This document shows, one piece after another, positions 33,246 through 42,455 of a stretch of 64,000 bases of DNA. How positions within the stretch are numbered: position 1 is the stretch's first letter; each line of letters begins with the position of its first letter. The DNA lies in NCBI RefSeq assembly GCF_022385335.1, contig NZ_CP092431.1, positions 7,440,001-7,504,000 on the forward strand. Direction: 5' to 3'. Source of the DNA: Streptomyces deccanensis (GTDB lineage Bacteria > Actinomycetota > Actinomycetes > Streptomycetales > Streptomycetaceae). The notes beneath the pieces were generated by a model. It saw only the letters and a list, made by a program, of their open reading frames with translations, was not told the DNA's origin and made no database searches. Both the position numbers and the translations under genes were made by a program.

Positions 33246-35972
33246 ATGGCCTCACGTCAGTCCGCAGCGAAGAAGCCGCCCGCTAAGAAGGCGGCCGCTC
33301 CGACGAAGGCTCCGGCGAAGAAGGCCCCCGCTAAGAAAGCCGCCGCCAAGAAGGCACCTGCCAAGAAGGCGACGGCGAAGAAGACGGCCCCTCCGAAGCC
33401 GGCGCCCAGTCCGACCGGAGGCGTGTACCGACTCGTACGCGCCGTCTGGCTCGGTGCCGCGCACGCCGTCGGTGCCGTGTTCCGCGGCATAGGGCAGGGC
33501 GCCAGGAATCTCGACCCGGCGCACCGCAAGGACGGTGTCGCGCTGCTGCTGCTCGCGCTCTCCCTGATCGTCGCCGCCGGCACCTGGTCGAATCTGCGCG
33601 GCCCGGTCGGCGATCTCGTCGAGATGCTGGTGACCGGTGCCTTCGGCCGGCTGGACCTGCTGGTGCCGATACTGCTCGCGGTCGTCGCCGTGCGGTTCAT
33701 CCGGCACCCCGAGAAGCCCGAGGCCAACGGCCGGATCGTCATCGGCCTGTCCGCGCTCGTCATCGGCGTCCTCGGCCAGGTCCACATCGCCTGCGGCTCG
33801 CCCGCCCGCAGCGTCGGCATGCAGGCGATAAGGGACGCCGGAGGGCTCATCGGCTGGGGCACGGCCACCCCGTTGACGTACACCATGGGCGAGGCCCTCG
33901 CCGTGGCGATGCTCGTGCTGCTCACGGTCTTCGGGCTGCTCGTCGTCACCGCGACGCCGGTCAACGCGATCCCGCAACGACTGCGGCTGCTCGGCCAGAA
34001 GCTCGGCATCATCGCGGACGACGAGGACGACGACGAGTTCGCCGAGGACGACGCGCGCTACGAGGAGCAGTGGCGCGACGCCCTGCCCGCGCGCCCCCGC
34101 CGGCGCGGCTCCGCGCCCGAGCCGTACGACCCGGACGGCGCCGAGCAGGAGGCCCTCACCCGGCGCCGCCCGAGGCGCTCCGCCGTACGGCAGCCCGACC
34201 CGGACCGGCCGATGGACGCCGTGGACGTCGCCGCGGCGGCCGCCGCCGCGCTCGACGGGGCGGTGCTGCACGGCATGCCGCCCTCGCCGGTGGTCGCCGA
34301 CCTCACGCAGGGCGTCACCGCGGGGGACCGGGAGGAGACCACTCCCGTACCGGCCGCGCGCAGCAAGCCGCCCCAGCAGGAGCCCCCGGCCGCCAAGCCG
34401 CCCAAGGGCGCCAGGCAGGACGCCCTGGTGCCGGACCTGACCAAGAAGGCACCGGACGCGCCCCGCGAGCTGCCGGCGCGTGCCGAACAGCTCCAGCTCT
34501 CCGGCGACATCACCTACGCGCTGCCCTCGCTCGACCTGCTGGAGCGGGGCGGACCCGGAAAAACGCGTACCGCGGCCAACGACGCCATAGCTGCCTCCCT
34601 GACGAACGTGTTCGCCGAGTTCAAGGTCGACGCCGCCGTCACCGGCTTCACCCGCGGGCCGACGGTCACCCGGTACGAGGTCGAGCTGGGGCCGGCGGTC
34701 AAGGTCGAGAAAATCACCGCCCTGACCAAGAACATCGCGTACGCGGTCGCCAGCCCTGATGTCCGGATCATCTCCCCGATCCCGGGGAAGTCCGCCGTCG
34801 GCATCGAGATTCCCAACAGCGACCGCGAGATGGTCAACCTGGGAGACGTGCTCCGCCTCGCCGAGGACGACGACCCGATGATGGTCGCGTTCGGCAAGGA
34901 CGTGGAGGGCGGCTACGTCATGCACAGCCTGGCGAAGATGCCGCACATGCTGGTCGCCGGCGCGACCGGCTCCGGCAAGTCGTCCTGCATCAACTGCCTG
35001 ATCACCTCGGTCATGATGCGTGCGACGCCCGAGGACGTCCGCATGGTGCTCGTCGACCCCAAGCGCGTCGAGCTGACCGCGTACGAGGGCATCCCGCACC
35101 TCATCACGCCGATCATCACCAACCCCAAGCGGGCCGCCGAGGCGCTCCAGTGGGTCGTGCGCGAGATGGACCTTCGCTACGACGACCTGGCCGCGTTCGG
35201 CTACCGGCACATCGACGACTTCAACGAGGCCATCAGGAACGGCAAGGTGAAGCTGCCCGAGGGCAGCGAGCGTGAGCTGCAGCCGTACCCGTACCTGCTG
35301 GTCATCGTGGACGAGCTGGCCGACCTGATGATGGTCGCGCCGAGGGACGTCGAGGACGCCATCGTCCGCATCACCCAGCTCGCGCGGGCGGCCGGCATCC
35401 ATCTGGTGCTCGCCACCCAGCGGCCGTCCGTGGACGTCGTCACCGGTCTGATCAAGGCGAACGTGCCCTCACGGCTCGCCTTCGCCACCTCCTCCCTCGC
35501 CGACTCGCGCGTCATCCTCGACCAGCCGGGCGCCGAGAAGCTGATCGGCAAGGGCGACGGGCTCTTCCTGCCGATGGGGGCGAACAAGCCGACCCGTATG
35601 CAGGGCGCGTTCGTCACCGAGGACGAGGTCGCGGCGATCGTCCAGCACTGCAAGGACCAGATGGCGCCCGTCTTCAGAGACGACGTCACCGTGGGCACCA
35701 AGCAGAAGAAGGAGATCGACGAGGAGATCGGCGACGACCTCGACCTGCTGTGCCAGGCGGCCGAACTGGTCGTCTCCACGCAGTTCGGCTCGACCTCCAT
35801 GCTCCAGCGCAAGCTGCGCGTCGGCTTCGCCAAGGCCGGGCGGCTGATGGACCTCATGGAGTCCCGGGGCGTCGTCGGGCCGAGCGAGGGCTCCAAGGCG
35901 CGTGACGTTCTTGTGAAACCCGATGAGCTGGACGGCGTGCTGGCCGTGATCCGGGGGGAGACTGAGGCGTAA
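33246..35972 (+). CDS. ftsK: DNA translocase FtsK
   Basis: 908-residue FtsK/SpoIIIE DNA pump that clears chromosomes from closing septa; in Streptomyces it acts at sporulation septa. The N-terminus (about 6-55) is a lysine-alanine-proline repeat (KKAPAKKAAAKKAPAKK), then four or five membrane spans (about 95-240), an acidic/proline linker, and the motor (about 420-840) with Walker A GATGSGKSS (Lys578), Walker B VIVDELADLMM, and the RecA-like core ending near LATQRPSVDVVTG. The C-terminal gamma winged helix (about 845-905; LLCQAAELVVSTQFGSTSMLQR) is present and would read KOPS-like sites. The start is either ATG 33246 or GTG 33210; the ATG gives the usual MASRQSAAKK N-terminus. Confidence 0.95.
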   Translation: MASRQSAAKKPPAKKAAAPTKAPAKKAPAKKAAAKKAPAKKATAKKTAPPKPAPSPTGGVYRLVRAVWLGAAHAVGAVFRGIGQGARNLDPAHRKDGVALLLLALSLIVAAGTWSNLRGPVGDLVEMLVTGAFGRLDLLVPILLAVVAVRFIRHPEKPEANGRIVIGLSALVIGVLGQVHIACGSPARSVGMQAIRDAGGLIGWGTATPLTYTMGEALAVAMLVLLTVFGLLVVTATPVNAIPQRLRLLGQKLGIIADDEDDDEFAEDDARYEEQWRDALPARPRRRGSAPEPYDPDGAEQEALTRRRPRRSAVRQPDPDRPMDAVDVAAAAAAALDGAVLHGMPPSPVVADLTQGVTAGDREETTPVPAARSKPPQQEPPAAKPPKGARQDALVPDLTKKAPDAPRELPARAEQLQLSGDITYALPSLDLLERGGPGKTRTAANDAIAASLTNVFAEFKVDAAVTGFTRGPTVTRYEVELGPAVKVEKITALTKNIAYAVASPDVRIISPIPGKSAVGIEIPNSDREMVNLGDVLRLAEDDDPMMVAFGKDVEGGYVMHSLAKMPHMLVAGATGSGKSSCINCLITSVMMRATPEDVRMVLVDPKRVELTAYEGIPHLITPIITNPKRAAEALQWVVREMDLRYDDLAAFGYRHIDDFNEAIRNGKVKLPEGSERELQPYPYLLVIVDELADLMMVAPRDVEDAIVRITQLARAAGIHLVLATQRPSVDVVTGLIKANVPSRLAFATSSLADSRVILDQPGAEKLIGKGDGLFLPMGANKPTRMQGAFVTEDEVAAIVQHCKDQMAPVFRDDVTVGTKQKKEIDEEIGDDLDLLCQAAELVVSTQFGSTSMLQRKLRVGFAKAGRLMDLMESRGVVGPSEGSKARDVLVKPDELDGVLAVIRGETEA

Positions 35973-36295
35973 GGGCCGCAGCGGTATCGCGGAGGGGCGC
36001 GACAGGGGCGCACGGCAGGGAAAAACCGGTTGTCCGACGGTCGGAACACGGATGTGATTACGGCATCCGGGTATTCGAACGTGACTCACCCGTAAGGAAA
36101 TGGTGAGCAACCGTTTCCCTTCGTCGTACGTCAAGTTGGACGAGGGGACAGCCCCGTGCCCCACCCTCACCACCAGCAGGATGACCGGCCATTCTGATGG
36201 CGTACAAAGTCCCACCGCCCGGTTGCCCCACCCTTTCGCACCCCCCCTAGACTGAACCTCCAGCACAGGTGGCTACACGCTCGAAAGGCGCCCCC
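35973..36295 (+). promoter_or_regulatory. ftsK-RodZ-like intergenic region
   Basis: 323-base gap with no credible gene. A 9-bp hairpin with one G-T pair (36096-36104 with 36110-36118) may end the ftsK transcript. Further on, TTGCCC (36223-36228) and TAGACT (36248-36253) with a 19-base spacer form a plausible promoter for the next gene. Confidence 0.5.
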
Positions 36296-37162
36296 GTGTC
36301 CATCGGCAACTCCCCTGACGGCAACTTCCCCGAAGACGAGCGTCCGTTCGAAGACGACCGTGACGAACGCTCGGCGGAACGCCCCTCGATCGGCCGTGCC
36401 CTCCAGCAGGCCCGCATCGAGGCCGGGCTGACCGTCGACGACGTCAGCAACGCCACCCGGGTCCGCATCGCCATCGTGCACGCGATCGAGCAGGACGACT
36501 TCGCCCCCTGCGGCGGCGACGTCTACGCGCGCGGTCACATCCGCACCCTCGCGCGCGCCGTGCGCATCGACCCCGCCCCGCTCCTCGAACAGTTCGCGGA
36601 GGCGCACGGCGGGCGGCCCGCGCCGACCCCGGCGGCCCCGCTGTTCGAGGCGGAGCGGGTCCGTCCCGAACGACGCGGCCCCAACTGGACCGCCGCCATG
36701 GTCGCCGCGATCGTCGCGGTGATCGGCTTCGTCGGCTTCACCGCGTTCAGCGGCGGGGACGACGACGGCGACACCACGCAGGTCGCCGAGGGTTCCACGC
36801 CGACCACCGGCAAGTCCCCCTCGCCGACGCCCAAGGCCGACAAGCCCGACGCCGACCCGAAGCCCGACCCGACCGACAGCGCCATCGCGGCCGCGCCCCG
36901 CGACAAGGTGACCGTGCAGGTCAGCGCGTCCGACGGCCGCAGCTGGATCTCCGCCAAGGACCACAACGGCCGCTTCCTGTGGGACGGCCTGCTCAAGCAG
37001 GGCCAGTCCAAGACCTTCCAGGACAGCTCCAGGATCGACCTCGTCCTCGGTGACGCCGGAGCCGTCCAGCTCTACGTCAACGGCAAGAAGATCAAGGACG
37101 ACTTCCAGCCCGGCCAGGTCGAACGACTGACGTACACGAAGGGCGACCCGGAGGTCGGCTGA
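36296..37162 (+). CDS. RodZ-like helix-turn-helix membrane protein
   Basis: 288-residue bitopic protein. The cytosolic N-terminus carries a RodZ-type HTH (about 28-95; [26 protein letters not shown] and [17 protein letters not shown]), then one membrane span (about 133-152; [17 protein letters not shown]), an acidic Thr/Pro/Asp linker, and an extracytoplasmic C-terminal DUF4115-type beta domain (about 205-285; [26 protein letters not shown]). This layout is that of RodZ, which links MreB to the envelope, but the next-door genes do not show a morphogenetic role. Start GTG 36296 (AAAGG upstream) is preferred over GTG 36269. Confidence 0.85.
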   Translation: MSIGNSPDGNFPEDERPFEDDRDERSAERPSIGRALQQARIEAGLTVDDVSNATRVRIAIVHAIEQDDFAPCGGDVYARGHIRTLARAVRIDPAPLLEQFAEAHGGRPAPTPAAPLFEAERVRPERRGPNWTAAMVAAIVAVIGFVGFTAFSGGDDDGDTTQVAEGSTPTTGKSPSPTPKADKPDADPKPDPTDSAIAAAPRDKVTVQVSASDGRSWISAKDHNGRFLWDGLLKQGQSKTFQDSSRIDLVLGDAGAVQLYVNGKKIKDDFQPGQVERLTYTKGDPEVG

Positions 37163-37217
37163 GCCTTCGGAGCGTCCGGGGCGGGCGTACGGACGATTCA
37201 AAGGGAGACACGGGTAC

Positions 37218-37243
37218 GGGGTTGGCCATGATCGGCCAACCCC
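37218..37243 (+). terminator. Terminator of the RodZ-like gene
   Basis: Perfect 10-bp stem GGGGTTGGCC (37218-37227) with GGCCAACCCC (37234-37243) and a 6-base loop. It separates this gene from the rimO promoter 11 bases on. Confidence 0.75.
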
Positions 37244-37254
37244 GTCGACGTGGG

Positions 37255-37277
37255 CTGTCACTGGGACGAAGTAGTCT
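37255..37277 (+). promoter_or_regulatory. RecA-NDp/PafBC-like promoter of rimO
   Basis: CTGTCACTG, 8-base spacer, TAGTCT: two mismatches in the -35 half to TTGTCRGTG, a perfect TANNNT -10. Seven bases separate it from the rimO ATG, predicting a leaderless message. Confidence 0.45.
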
Positions 37278-37284
37278 TGAGCCC

Positions 37285-38766
37285 ATGCCTGAACGCCGTA
37301 CCGTCGCACTCGTCACTCTTGGCTGCGCCCGTAACGAGGTGGACTCGGAGGAGCTCGCAGGCCGCTTGGAGGCGGACGGCTGGGAGCTCGTCGAGGACGC
37401 CGAGGAAGCGGACGTCGCGGTCGTCAATACCTGTGGCTTCGTCGAGGCCGCCAAGAAGGACTCCGTCGACGCCCTGCTGGAGGCCAATGACCTCAAGGGA
37501 CACGGCAGAACCCAGGCCGTCGTGGCGGTCGGCTGCATGGCCGAGCGGTACGGCAAGGAACTGGCCGAGGCGCTGCCCGAGGCCGACGGCGTGCTCGGCT
37601 TCGACGACTACGCGGACATCTCCGACCGTCTGCAGACCATCCTGAACGGCGGCATCCACGCCTCCCACACCCCGCGCGACCGGCGCAAGCTGCTGCCGAT
37701 CAGCCCGGCCCAGCGGCAGGAGTCCGCGGCCGAGGTCGCGCTTCCGGGGCACGCCCCCGTCGATCTTCCGGAAGGCATCGCTCCGGCCTCGGGGCCGCGT
37801 TCCCCGCTGCGCCGCCGCCTCGACGGCTCACCCGTCGCCTCCGTGAAGCTCGCCTCCGGCTGCGACCGCCGCTGCTCCTTCTGCGCCATCCCCTCCTTCC
37901 GCGGCTCCTTCATCTCCCGACGCCCCTCGGACGTGCTGAACGAGACCCGCTGGCTGGCCGAGCAGGGCGTCAAGGAGATCATGCTGGTCTCCGAGAACAA
38001 CACCTCGTACGGCAAGGACCTGGGCGACATCCGGCTGCTGGAGTCCCTGCTGCCCGAGCTCGCCGAGGTCGACGGCATCGAGCGCGTGCGCGTCAGCTAC
38101 CTCCAGCCCGCCGAGATGCGGCCCGGCCTGATCGACGTGCTCACCTCCACCCCCAAGGTCGCGCCCTACTTCGACCTCTCCTTCCAGCACTCCGCCCCCG
38201 CGGTGCTGCGTTCGATGCGCCGCTTCGGCGACACCGACCGGTTCCTGGAGCTGCTGGACACCATCCGCGGCAAGGCCCCCGAGGCCGGCGTCCGGTCCAA
38301 CTTCATCGTGGGCTTCCCCGGTGAGACCGAGGACGACCTCGCGGAGCTCGAGCGGTTCCTGAACGGCGCGAGACTGGACGCCATCGGTGTCTTCGGATAC
38401 TCCGACGAGGAGGGCACCGAAGCGGCGACGTACGAGAACAAGCTGCCCGAGGACGTCGTCGCCGAGCGGCTCGCGCGGGTCTCGCGCCTGGCCGAGGAAC
38501 TGGTCTCGCAGCGCGCCGAGGAGCGCGTCGGACAGACCGTGCGCGTGCTGGTCGAGTCGGTCGACGGCGACGAGGGCGCCTACGGCCGCGGCGCGCACCA
38601 GGCGCCCGAGACGGACGGCCAGGTGCTGTTCACGAACGGCGAGGGCCTGAGCGTCGGCCTTATGGTCGAGGCGAAGGTGGTCGACACGGAAGGCGTCGAC
38701 CTGGTGGCCGAGGTGCTCCCGGGCTCGCTCGCCTCCCCCGCGTGTACTGAGGAGGCGGCCAGATGA
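37285..38766 (+). CDS. rimO: Ribosomal protein uS12 methylthiotransferase RimO
   Basis: 493-residue radical-SAM enzyme that methylthiolates an aspartate of ribosomal protein S12. The N-terminal cluster cysteines are Cys14 ([11 protein letters not shown]), Cys50 (NTCGF) and Cys84 (VGCMAERYG). The radical-SAM motif CDRRCSFC has Cys193, Cys197 and Cys200. A C-terminal TRAM domain is at about 425-490. An Actinobacteria-typical insertion rich in Pro/Arg (about 130-180) precedes the SAM motif. ATG 37285 sits 7 bases after a -10 hexamer and has no good ribosome site, so a leaderless transcript is likely. It overlaps pgsA by 4 bases (ATGA). Confidence 0.96.
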   Translation: MPERRTVALVTLGCARNEVDSEELAGRLEADGWELVEDAEEADVAVVNTCGFVEAAKKDSVDALLEANDLKGHGRTQAVVAVGCMAERYGKELAEALPEADGVLGFDDYADISDRLQTILNGGIHASHTPRDRRKLLPISPAQRQESAAEVALPGHAPVDLPEGIAPASGPRSPLRRRLDGSPVASVKLASGCDRRCSFCAIPSFRGSFISRRPSDVLNETRWLAEQGVKEIMLVSENNTSYGKDLGDIRLLESLLPELAEVDGIERVRVSYLQPAEMRPGLIDVLTSTPKVAPYFDLSFQHSAPAVLRSMRRFGDTDRFLELLDTIRGKAPEAGVRSNFIVGFPGETEDDLAELERFLNGARLDAIGVFGYSDEEGTEAATYENKLPEDVVAERLARVSRLAEELVSQRAEERVGQTVRVLVESVDGDEGAYGRGAHQAPETDGQVLFTNGEGLSVGLMVEAKVVDTEGVDLVAEVLPGSLASPACTEEAAR

Positions 38767-39509
38767 CGGGAGTCCCGGCATCCGCGGCGGGCGGCACCTC
38801 CGGCGCCAAGAGCGCGGCGAGCGCCTCCGGCGTTCCCGGCGCCCCGGGCGCCGCCGCCTCCAGCGCTGCCGGGGAGACGCGACCCGTCCGTGGCGGGAAG
38901 CTGGGAGCCGCTGCCGTCGATCAGGCCAGCCTCTGGAACATCGCGAACATCCTGACCATGGTCCGCCTGGTCCTCGTGCCGGGCTTCGTCGTCCTGATGC
39001 TCATGGACGGCGGATACGACCCGGTCTGGCGGGCCTGGGCCTGGGCCGCCTTCGCCGTCGCCATGATCACCGATGTCTTCGACGGTCATCTGGCCCGGAC
39101 GTACGACCTCGTCACCGACTTCGGGAAGATCGCCGACCCCATCGCCGACAAGGCGATCATGGGCGCCGCCCTGATCTGTCTGTCCTACCTCGGCGATCTG
39201 CCGTGGTGGGTGACCGGTGTCATCCTCGGCCGGGAGCTGGGCATCACCCTCCTGCGCTTCGTCGTCATCCGGTACGGAGTCATCCCCGCGAGCCGCGGCG
39301 GCAAGCTGAAGACCCTGACCCAGGGCATCGCCGTCGGGATGTACGTGCTGGCACTGGAGGGCCCCCTGGCCACTCTGAGGTGGTGGGTGATGGCCGCGGC
39401 GGTCATTCTGACCGTGGTCACCGGAATCGACTATGTGAGACAGGCCATTGTGCTGCGCCGGCGCGGAACCGCCGAGCGCGAAGCCGCGGCGGAGGGAGCG
39501 GAACGTTGA
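38763..39509 (+). CDS. pgsA: CDP-diacylglycerol-glycerol-3-phosphate phosphatidyltransferase
   Basis: 248-residue CDP-alcohol phosphatidyltransferase that makes phosphatidylglycerophosphate, the precursor of PG and cardiolipin. The catalytic motif is visible as [27 protein letters not shown] (all the conserved D, G, A, R and D positions). Several membrane spans run from about residue 60 to 225. The first 45 residues are low-complexity Ala/Gly/Ser. Translationally coupled to rimO upstream and to cinA downstream (4-base overlap). Confidence 0.93.
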   Translation: MTGVPASAAGGTSGAKSAASASGVPGAPGAAASSAAGETRPVRGGKLGAAAVDQASLWNIANILTMVRLVLVPGFVVLMLMDGGYDPVWRAWAWAAFAVAMITDVFDGHLARTYDLVTDFGKIADPIADKAIMGAALICLSYLGDLPWWVTGVILGRELGITLLRFVVIRYGVIPASRGGKLKTLTQGIAVGMYVLALEGPLATLRWWVMAAAVILTVVTGIDYVRQAIVLRRRGTAEREAAAEGAER

Positions 39510-40051
39510 CATCCACGGCCGCCGAAGTGCTGCGACTACTGACCGTGAGGGGGGAGACGGTCGCCGTCGCGGAGTCGCTGACCGGTGGTCTGGTCGCGGC
39601 CGCGCTCACCGCGGCCCCCGGGTCCTCCCAGGCCTTCCGGGGCTCGGTCACCGCCTACGCCACCGAGCTCAAGCACCAGTTGCTGGATGTCGACGCCACC
39701 CTCCTGGACCAGCGCGGAGCGGTGGATCCGCAGGTCGCGGCGCAGATGGCGGACGGCGTCCGCAAGGCGCTCGGCGCCGACTGGGGGATTTCGACCACCG
39801 GCGTCGCGGGCCCGGAGCCACAGGACGGCCGGCCCGTCGGCACGGTCTACGTGGCCGTCGCCGGACCGTCCACAGCCGGATCCGGCGTATCAGGTGGCGG
39901 GAAAGTGTCGTCGTTGCGGTTGAACGGCGGCCGGGCGGAAATCCGTATGGAGAGTGTACGGAGCGTACTCGCACTGCTCCTGGAGGAGCTTGCGGGCGAA
40001 CAGACCGGGAATGAGCGGGCACAGGATACGGAACAGAACGGGGGGACTTGA
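39506..40051 (+). CDS. cinA: CinA C-terminal family nicotinamide-nucleotide amidase
   Basis: 181-residue CinA/PncC amidohydrolase that converts NMN to nicotinate mononucleotide. Motifs: VAVAESLTGGLVAAALTAAPGSS, FRGSVTAYATELKHQLLDV, STTGVAGPEPQDGRPVGTVYVAVA. Only the C-terminal (PncC) domain is present, not the N-terminal MocF-like domain of full CinA. The TTG start overlaps the pgsA stop (TTGA) and has GGAGGGA 8 bases upstream. The pgsA-cinA-clgR order is conserved in Actinobacteria. Confidence 0.93.
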   Translation: MTSTAAEVLRLLTVRGETVAVAESLTGGLVAAALTAAPGSSQAFRGSVTAYATELKHQLLDVDATLLDQRGAVDPQVAAQMADGVRKALGADWGISTTGVAGPEPQDGRPVGTVYVAVAGPSTAGSGVSGGGKVSSLRLNGGRAEIRMESVRSVLALLLEELAGEQTGNERAQDTEQNGGT

Positions 40052-40160
40052 TGTTTGCAGCCCTGAGTGAACACAACAGCGCTCCCCGCACGGCCGCAGC
40101 GCAAGGCGGTACGGTGGGGCGTGAAGGATGCGGCTACGCGGTCCGAGGAGGGAGCCACCG

Positions 40161-40538
40161 ATGATTCTGCTCCGTCGCCTGCTGGGTGACGTGCTGCGTC
40201 GGCAGCGCCAGCGCCAGGGCCGTACTCTGCGCGAAGTCTCCTCGTCCGCCCGAGTCTCACTCGGCTATCTCTCCGAGGTGGAGCGGGGGCAGAAGGAGGC
40301 TTCCTCCGAGCTGCTCTCCGCCATTTGCGACGCGCTGGACGTACGGATGTCCGAGCTCATGCGGGAAGTGAGCGACGAGCTCGCCCTTGCCGAGCTGGCC
40401 CAGTCCGCAGCGGCCACCGAGCCGGTGCCAGCGCCAGTGCGTCGACCGATGCTCAACTCCGTCTCGGTGGCCGGTGTGCCGCCGGAGCGGGTCACGATCA
40501 AGGCGCCCGCCGAAGCGGTGGACGTCGTCGCGGCGTGA
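40161..40538 (+). CDS. clgR: Clp gene regulator ClgR (XRE family)
   Basis: 125-residue transcription activator with a helix-turn-helix at residues 10-65 ([41 protein letters not shown]). In Actinobacteria ClgR activates clpP/clpC, lon and stress genes. The protein ends VVAA; in S. lividans the terminal alanines are needed for ClpP-dependent ClgR degradation. Start ATG 40161 has GAGGGAG upstream; an ATG 11 codons earlier is an alternative. It is 109 bases after cinA and may have its own promoter there. Gene identity comes from the motif set plus the rimO-pgsA-cinA context. Confidence 0.9.
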   Translation: MILLRRLLGDVLRRQRQRQGRTLREVSSSARVSLGYLSEVERGQKEASSELLSAICDALDVRMSELMREVSDELALAELAQSAAATEPVPAPVRRPMLNSVSVAGVPPERVTIKAPAEAVDVVAA

Positions 40539-40598
40539 CCTGCCGCGACCGATTGCATGAGCACCGGCACGCGCCGGTGAAACGGTAGAACGAAGCGG

Positions 40599-40650
40599 AA
40601 GCCCCGGTCGGGGCCGCCAGGGAGACCTGGGGGTGCCGACCGGGGCTTTT
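40599..40650 (+). terminator. Terminator of clgR
   Basis: Perfect 13-bp inverted repeat AAGCCCCGGTCGG (40599-40611) with CCGACCGGGGCTT (40636-40648) and a short T-run. The 24-base loop can form a smaller stem. Confidence 0.8.
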
Positions 40651-40735
40651 GTGTTGCCTGGGGCTCCCGTTTGCCGGGGTGGCGGTGTGCGGTCATGGTG
40701 GTCCTACGGTCGTCTCAAGAATCCGGAGCGCGCTG

Positions 40736-41206
40736 ATGTACGTGGTGAAGAGCCCGCTGTCCGAGGCCGATCTCAAGACCGTCTCCGAGGCGCTGCAAGG
40801 TGCCCTGGTCGATCTTGTCGACCTCTCCCTGGTGGCCAAGCAGATTCACTGGAACGTCGTCGGGCCGCGATTCCGCTCGGTCCATCTCCAGCTCGACGAG
40901 GTCGTGGACACCGCACGGCTGCACTCCGACACCGTCGCCGAACGCGCCTCCACCCTCGGTGTCTCGCCGGACGGGCGGGCCGGGACGGTCGCCGGGAGCA
41001 GCGGTATCGGCAGGGTGCCGGACGGCTGGGTCAAGGACGCGGACGCGGTCGGGACCTTGGTGGAGGCGCTCGGCGCGGTGATCACCCGGATGCGGGCGCG
41101 GGTGGAGAGCACGGCGGAGGCGGATCCGGTGAGCCAGGACATCTTCATCGGGATCACGGCGGATCTCGAGAAGCACCACTGGATGTTCCAGGCGGAGAAC
41201 GGGTAG
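40736..41206 (+). CDS. dps: Dps-family ferritin-like DNA-protection protein
   Basis: 156-residue Dps/miniferritin. The intersubunit ferroxidase ligands match in spacing: His38 (QIHWNVVG), His50, Asp54, Asp65 and Glu69 (HSDTVAERASTLG). It oxidises and stores iron and shields DNA as a dodecamer. ATG 40736 has CGGAG 8 bases upstream. It is probably a single-gene transcript, with the clgR terminator upstream. Its 3' end is repeated twice in the following sequence (see repeat). Confidence 0.95.
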   Translation: MYVVKSPLSEADLKTVSEALQGALVDLVDLSLVAKQIHWNVVGPRFRSVHLQLDEVVDTARLHSDTVAERASTLGVSPDGRAGTVAGSSGIGRVPDGWVKDADAVGTLVEALGAVITRMRARVESTAEADPVSQDIFIGITADLEKHHWMFQAENG

Positions 41207-41272
41207 CGCGTGGAGTTCCGCGTGGAGAACCGGTGGCGCGTGGAGTTCGGGCGGAGAACGGGTGGCGCGGCG
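41191..41272 (+). repeat. 30-bp repeats of the dps 3' end
   Basis: The unit GAGAACGGGTAGCGCGTGGA recurs at 41195, 41225 (in frame, TAG replaced by TGG) and 41254 (one base short). The distances are 30 and 29 bases. Confidence 0.75.
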
Positions 41273-41452
41273 CGGGTGACGGGTGGGGGCGTGAGGACGG
41301 CGGTGAGTGGCTGCGGGGCGCATCGGGTGGCCCGTGGGCGCGGTCCCCGTGAGAGGGCCGTGCGTCCCTGTGCCGGTGGTGCGCCCTCTCCGGCCGTGAC
41401 GAGGGCCGTCTAGCGTCGTTCTGGGGGCCCGAAGGCCTTGGAGGTGGCGGCC

Positions 41453-41743
41453 ATGCGAATAGCTCGCTGGGGGGCGGCTCTGGGGCTCGGTGCGCTGTGG
41501 TGGTGGGGTGTGCTGCGACTCGCGCTGGTGCCGGACGCCGGCGCGGTGGAGGGGGCGGTCGCGGCCGGGGGGTGGGGGCTGAGTCTCCTGCCTGTCCACT
41601 GCGTGCCGAAGCGGGCGCGGGAACGGTCGGGGGGCGCGTCAGGGGGCGCGAGGGGTGGTCCTGTTCTGGGGGGCACGGTGGGGGCCGTGGTCACCAGGGC
41701 ATGGCCACCCCGCCGTTCGGACGGAGGATCTGGCCGGTCGTGA
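41453..41743 (+). CDS. Small membrane protein, unknown function
   Basis: 96-residue product. The first 60 residues look real: one or two hydrophobic spans (WGAALGLGALWWWGVLRLALV, then AVEGAVAAGGWGLSLLPVHCVPK). The last 40 residues are low-complexity Gly/Arg/Ser and overlap the convergent SDR gene by 53 bases. ATG 41453 has a good GGAGGTGG site. No function can be assigned. The 246 bases before it (41207-41452) hold only the dps-derived repeats. Confidence 0.55.
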   Translation: MRIARWGAALGLGALWWWGVLRLALVPDAGAVEGAVAAGGWGLSLLPVHCVPKRARERSGGASGGARGGPVLGGTVGAVVTRAWPPRRSDGGSGRS

Positions 41744-42455
41744 ACGCCGATGCGTCGGAGGCCAGGTGCAGCACGGCATGAGCGATGTCGTCGGGCTCGC
41801 CCACCCGGCTCAGCGGTGACAGCCGGGCCATGCGGGACTCGGTCCGCGCCTGCGCCTCGCCGTCGTGCCGGTCGGTCATGGGGGTACGGACCCAGCCCGG
41901 CGCCACGGCGTTGACGCGGATGCCGTGCGGGCCGACCTCGGTCGCCAGGGTCTTCGTCAGCTGGACCACCGCCGCCTTGGTCACGCCGTAGCAGAGGAGT
42001 CCGGGACCGCCGGTGTCGACGGCGCCGGAGGCCATGGTGACGATGCTGCCGCGTGTCTCGTCGGCGATCATCCGGCGGGCGGCTTCCTGGCAGGCGTGCA
42101 GCACGCCCTTGAAGTTGACGCTCCACACCCGTTCCAGGTCCTCGTCGCGGGTCTCCAGCACCGGGCTGCTGTGCATGATCCCGGCGATCGCCGCCATCAC
42201 ATGGAGCCGCTCGCAGGCGGCCACCGCGCGCGCGAGCTGTGCGCGGTCGGTGACGTCGAGGTGGTGGACGTGGGCGGTACCGTTCCCGGCCTTGATCAGG
42301 GTCGCCGTCTCGTGCAGGCCCTGCGCGTCGCGGTCCGCGCAGTGCACCGTGGCGCCCGCCTCGGCGAGCAGTACCGCCGACGCGCGGCCGATACCGCTGC
42401 CGGCGCCGGTGACGAACGCGGTGCGGCCGGTGAGGTCGTACGCCGGGATGGGCAT
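41691..42455 (-). CDS. Short-chain dehydrogenase/reductase
   Basis: 254-residue classical SDR oxidoreductase. The dinucleotide motif TGAGSGIG is at 17-24, the catalytic Ser143, Tyr156 and Lys160 (YGVTK) are present, and the C-terminal AFTTGQILRPNGGVAMPW is typical. The acidic residue after beta-2 (ADRD) suggests NAD preference. Substrate unknown. ATG 42455 lies 6 bases after a TACCGT -10 hexamer, implying a leaderless mRNA. It is downstream of nei on the same strand but appears to have its own promoter, which overlaps the end of nei. Confidence 0.9.
   Translation of the reverse strand: MPIPAYDLTGRTAFVTGAGSGIGRASAVLLAEAGATVHCADRDAQGLHETATLIKAGNGTAHVHHLDVTDRAQLARAVAACERLHVMAAIAGIMHSSPVLETRDEDLERVWSVNFKGVLHACQEAARRMIADETRGSIVTMASGAVDTGGPGLLCYGVTKAAVVQLTKTLATEVGPHGIRVNAVAPGWVRTPMTDRHDGEAQARTESRMARLSPLSRVGEPDDIAHAVLHLASDASAFTTGQILRPNGGVAMPW

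Noticed and set aside
40697..40725. Possible PafBC-like site before dps (GTCATGGTGG then TACGGT)
   Set aside because: Spacing is two bases short of the consensus and the -35 half is poor.
41210..41413. A 67-codon frame after dps
   Set aside because: It is made of the duplicated dps 3' end plus Gly/Arg-rich sequence, with no ribosome site of its own.
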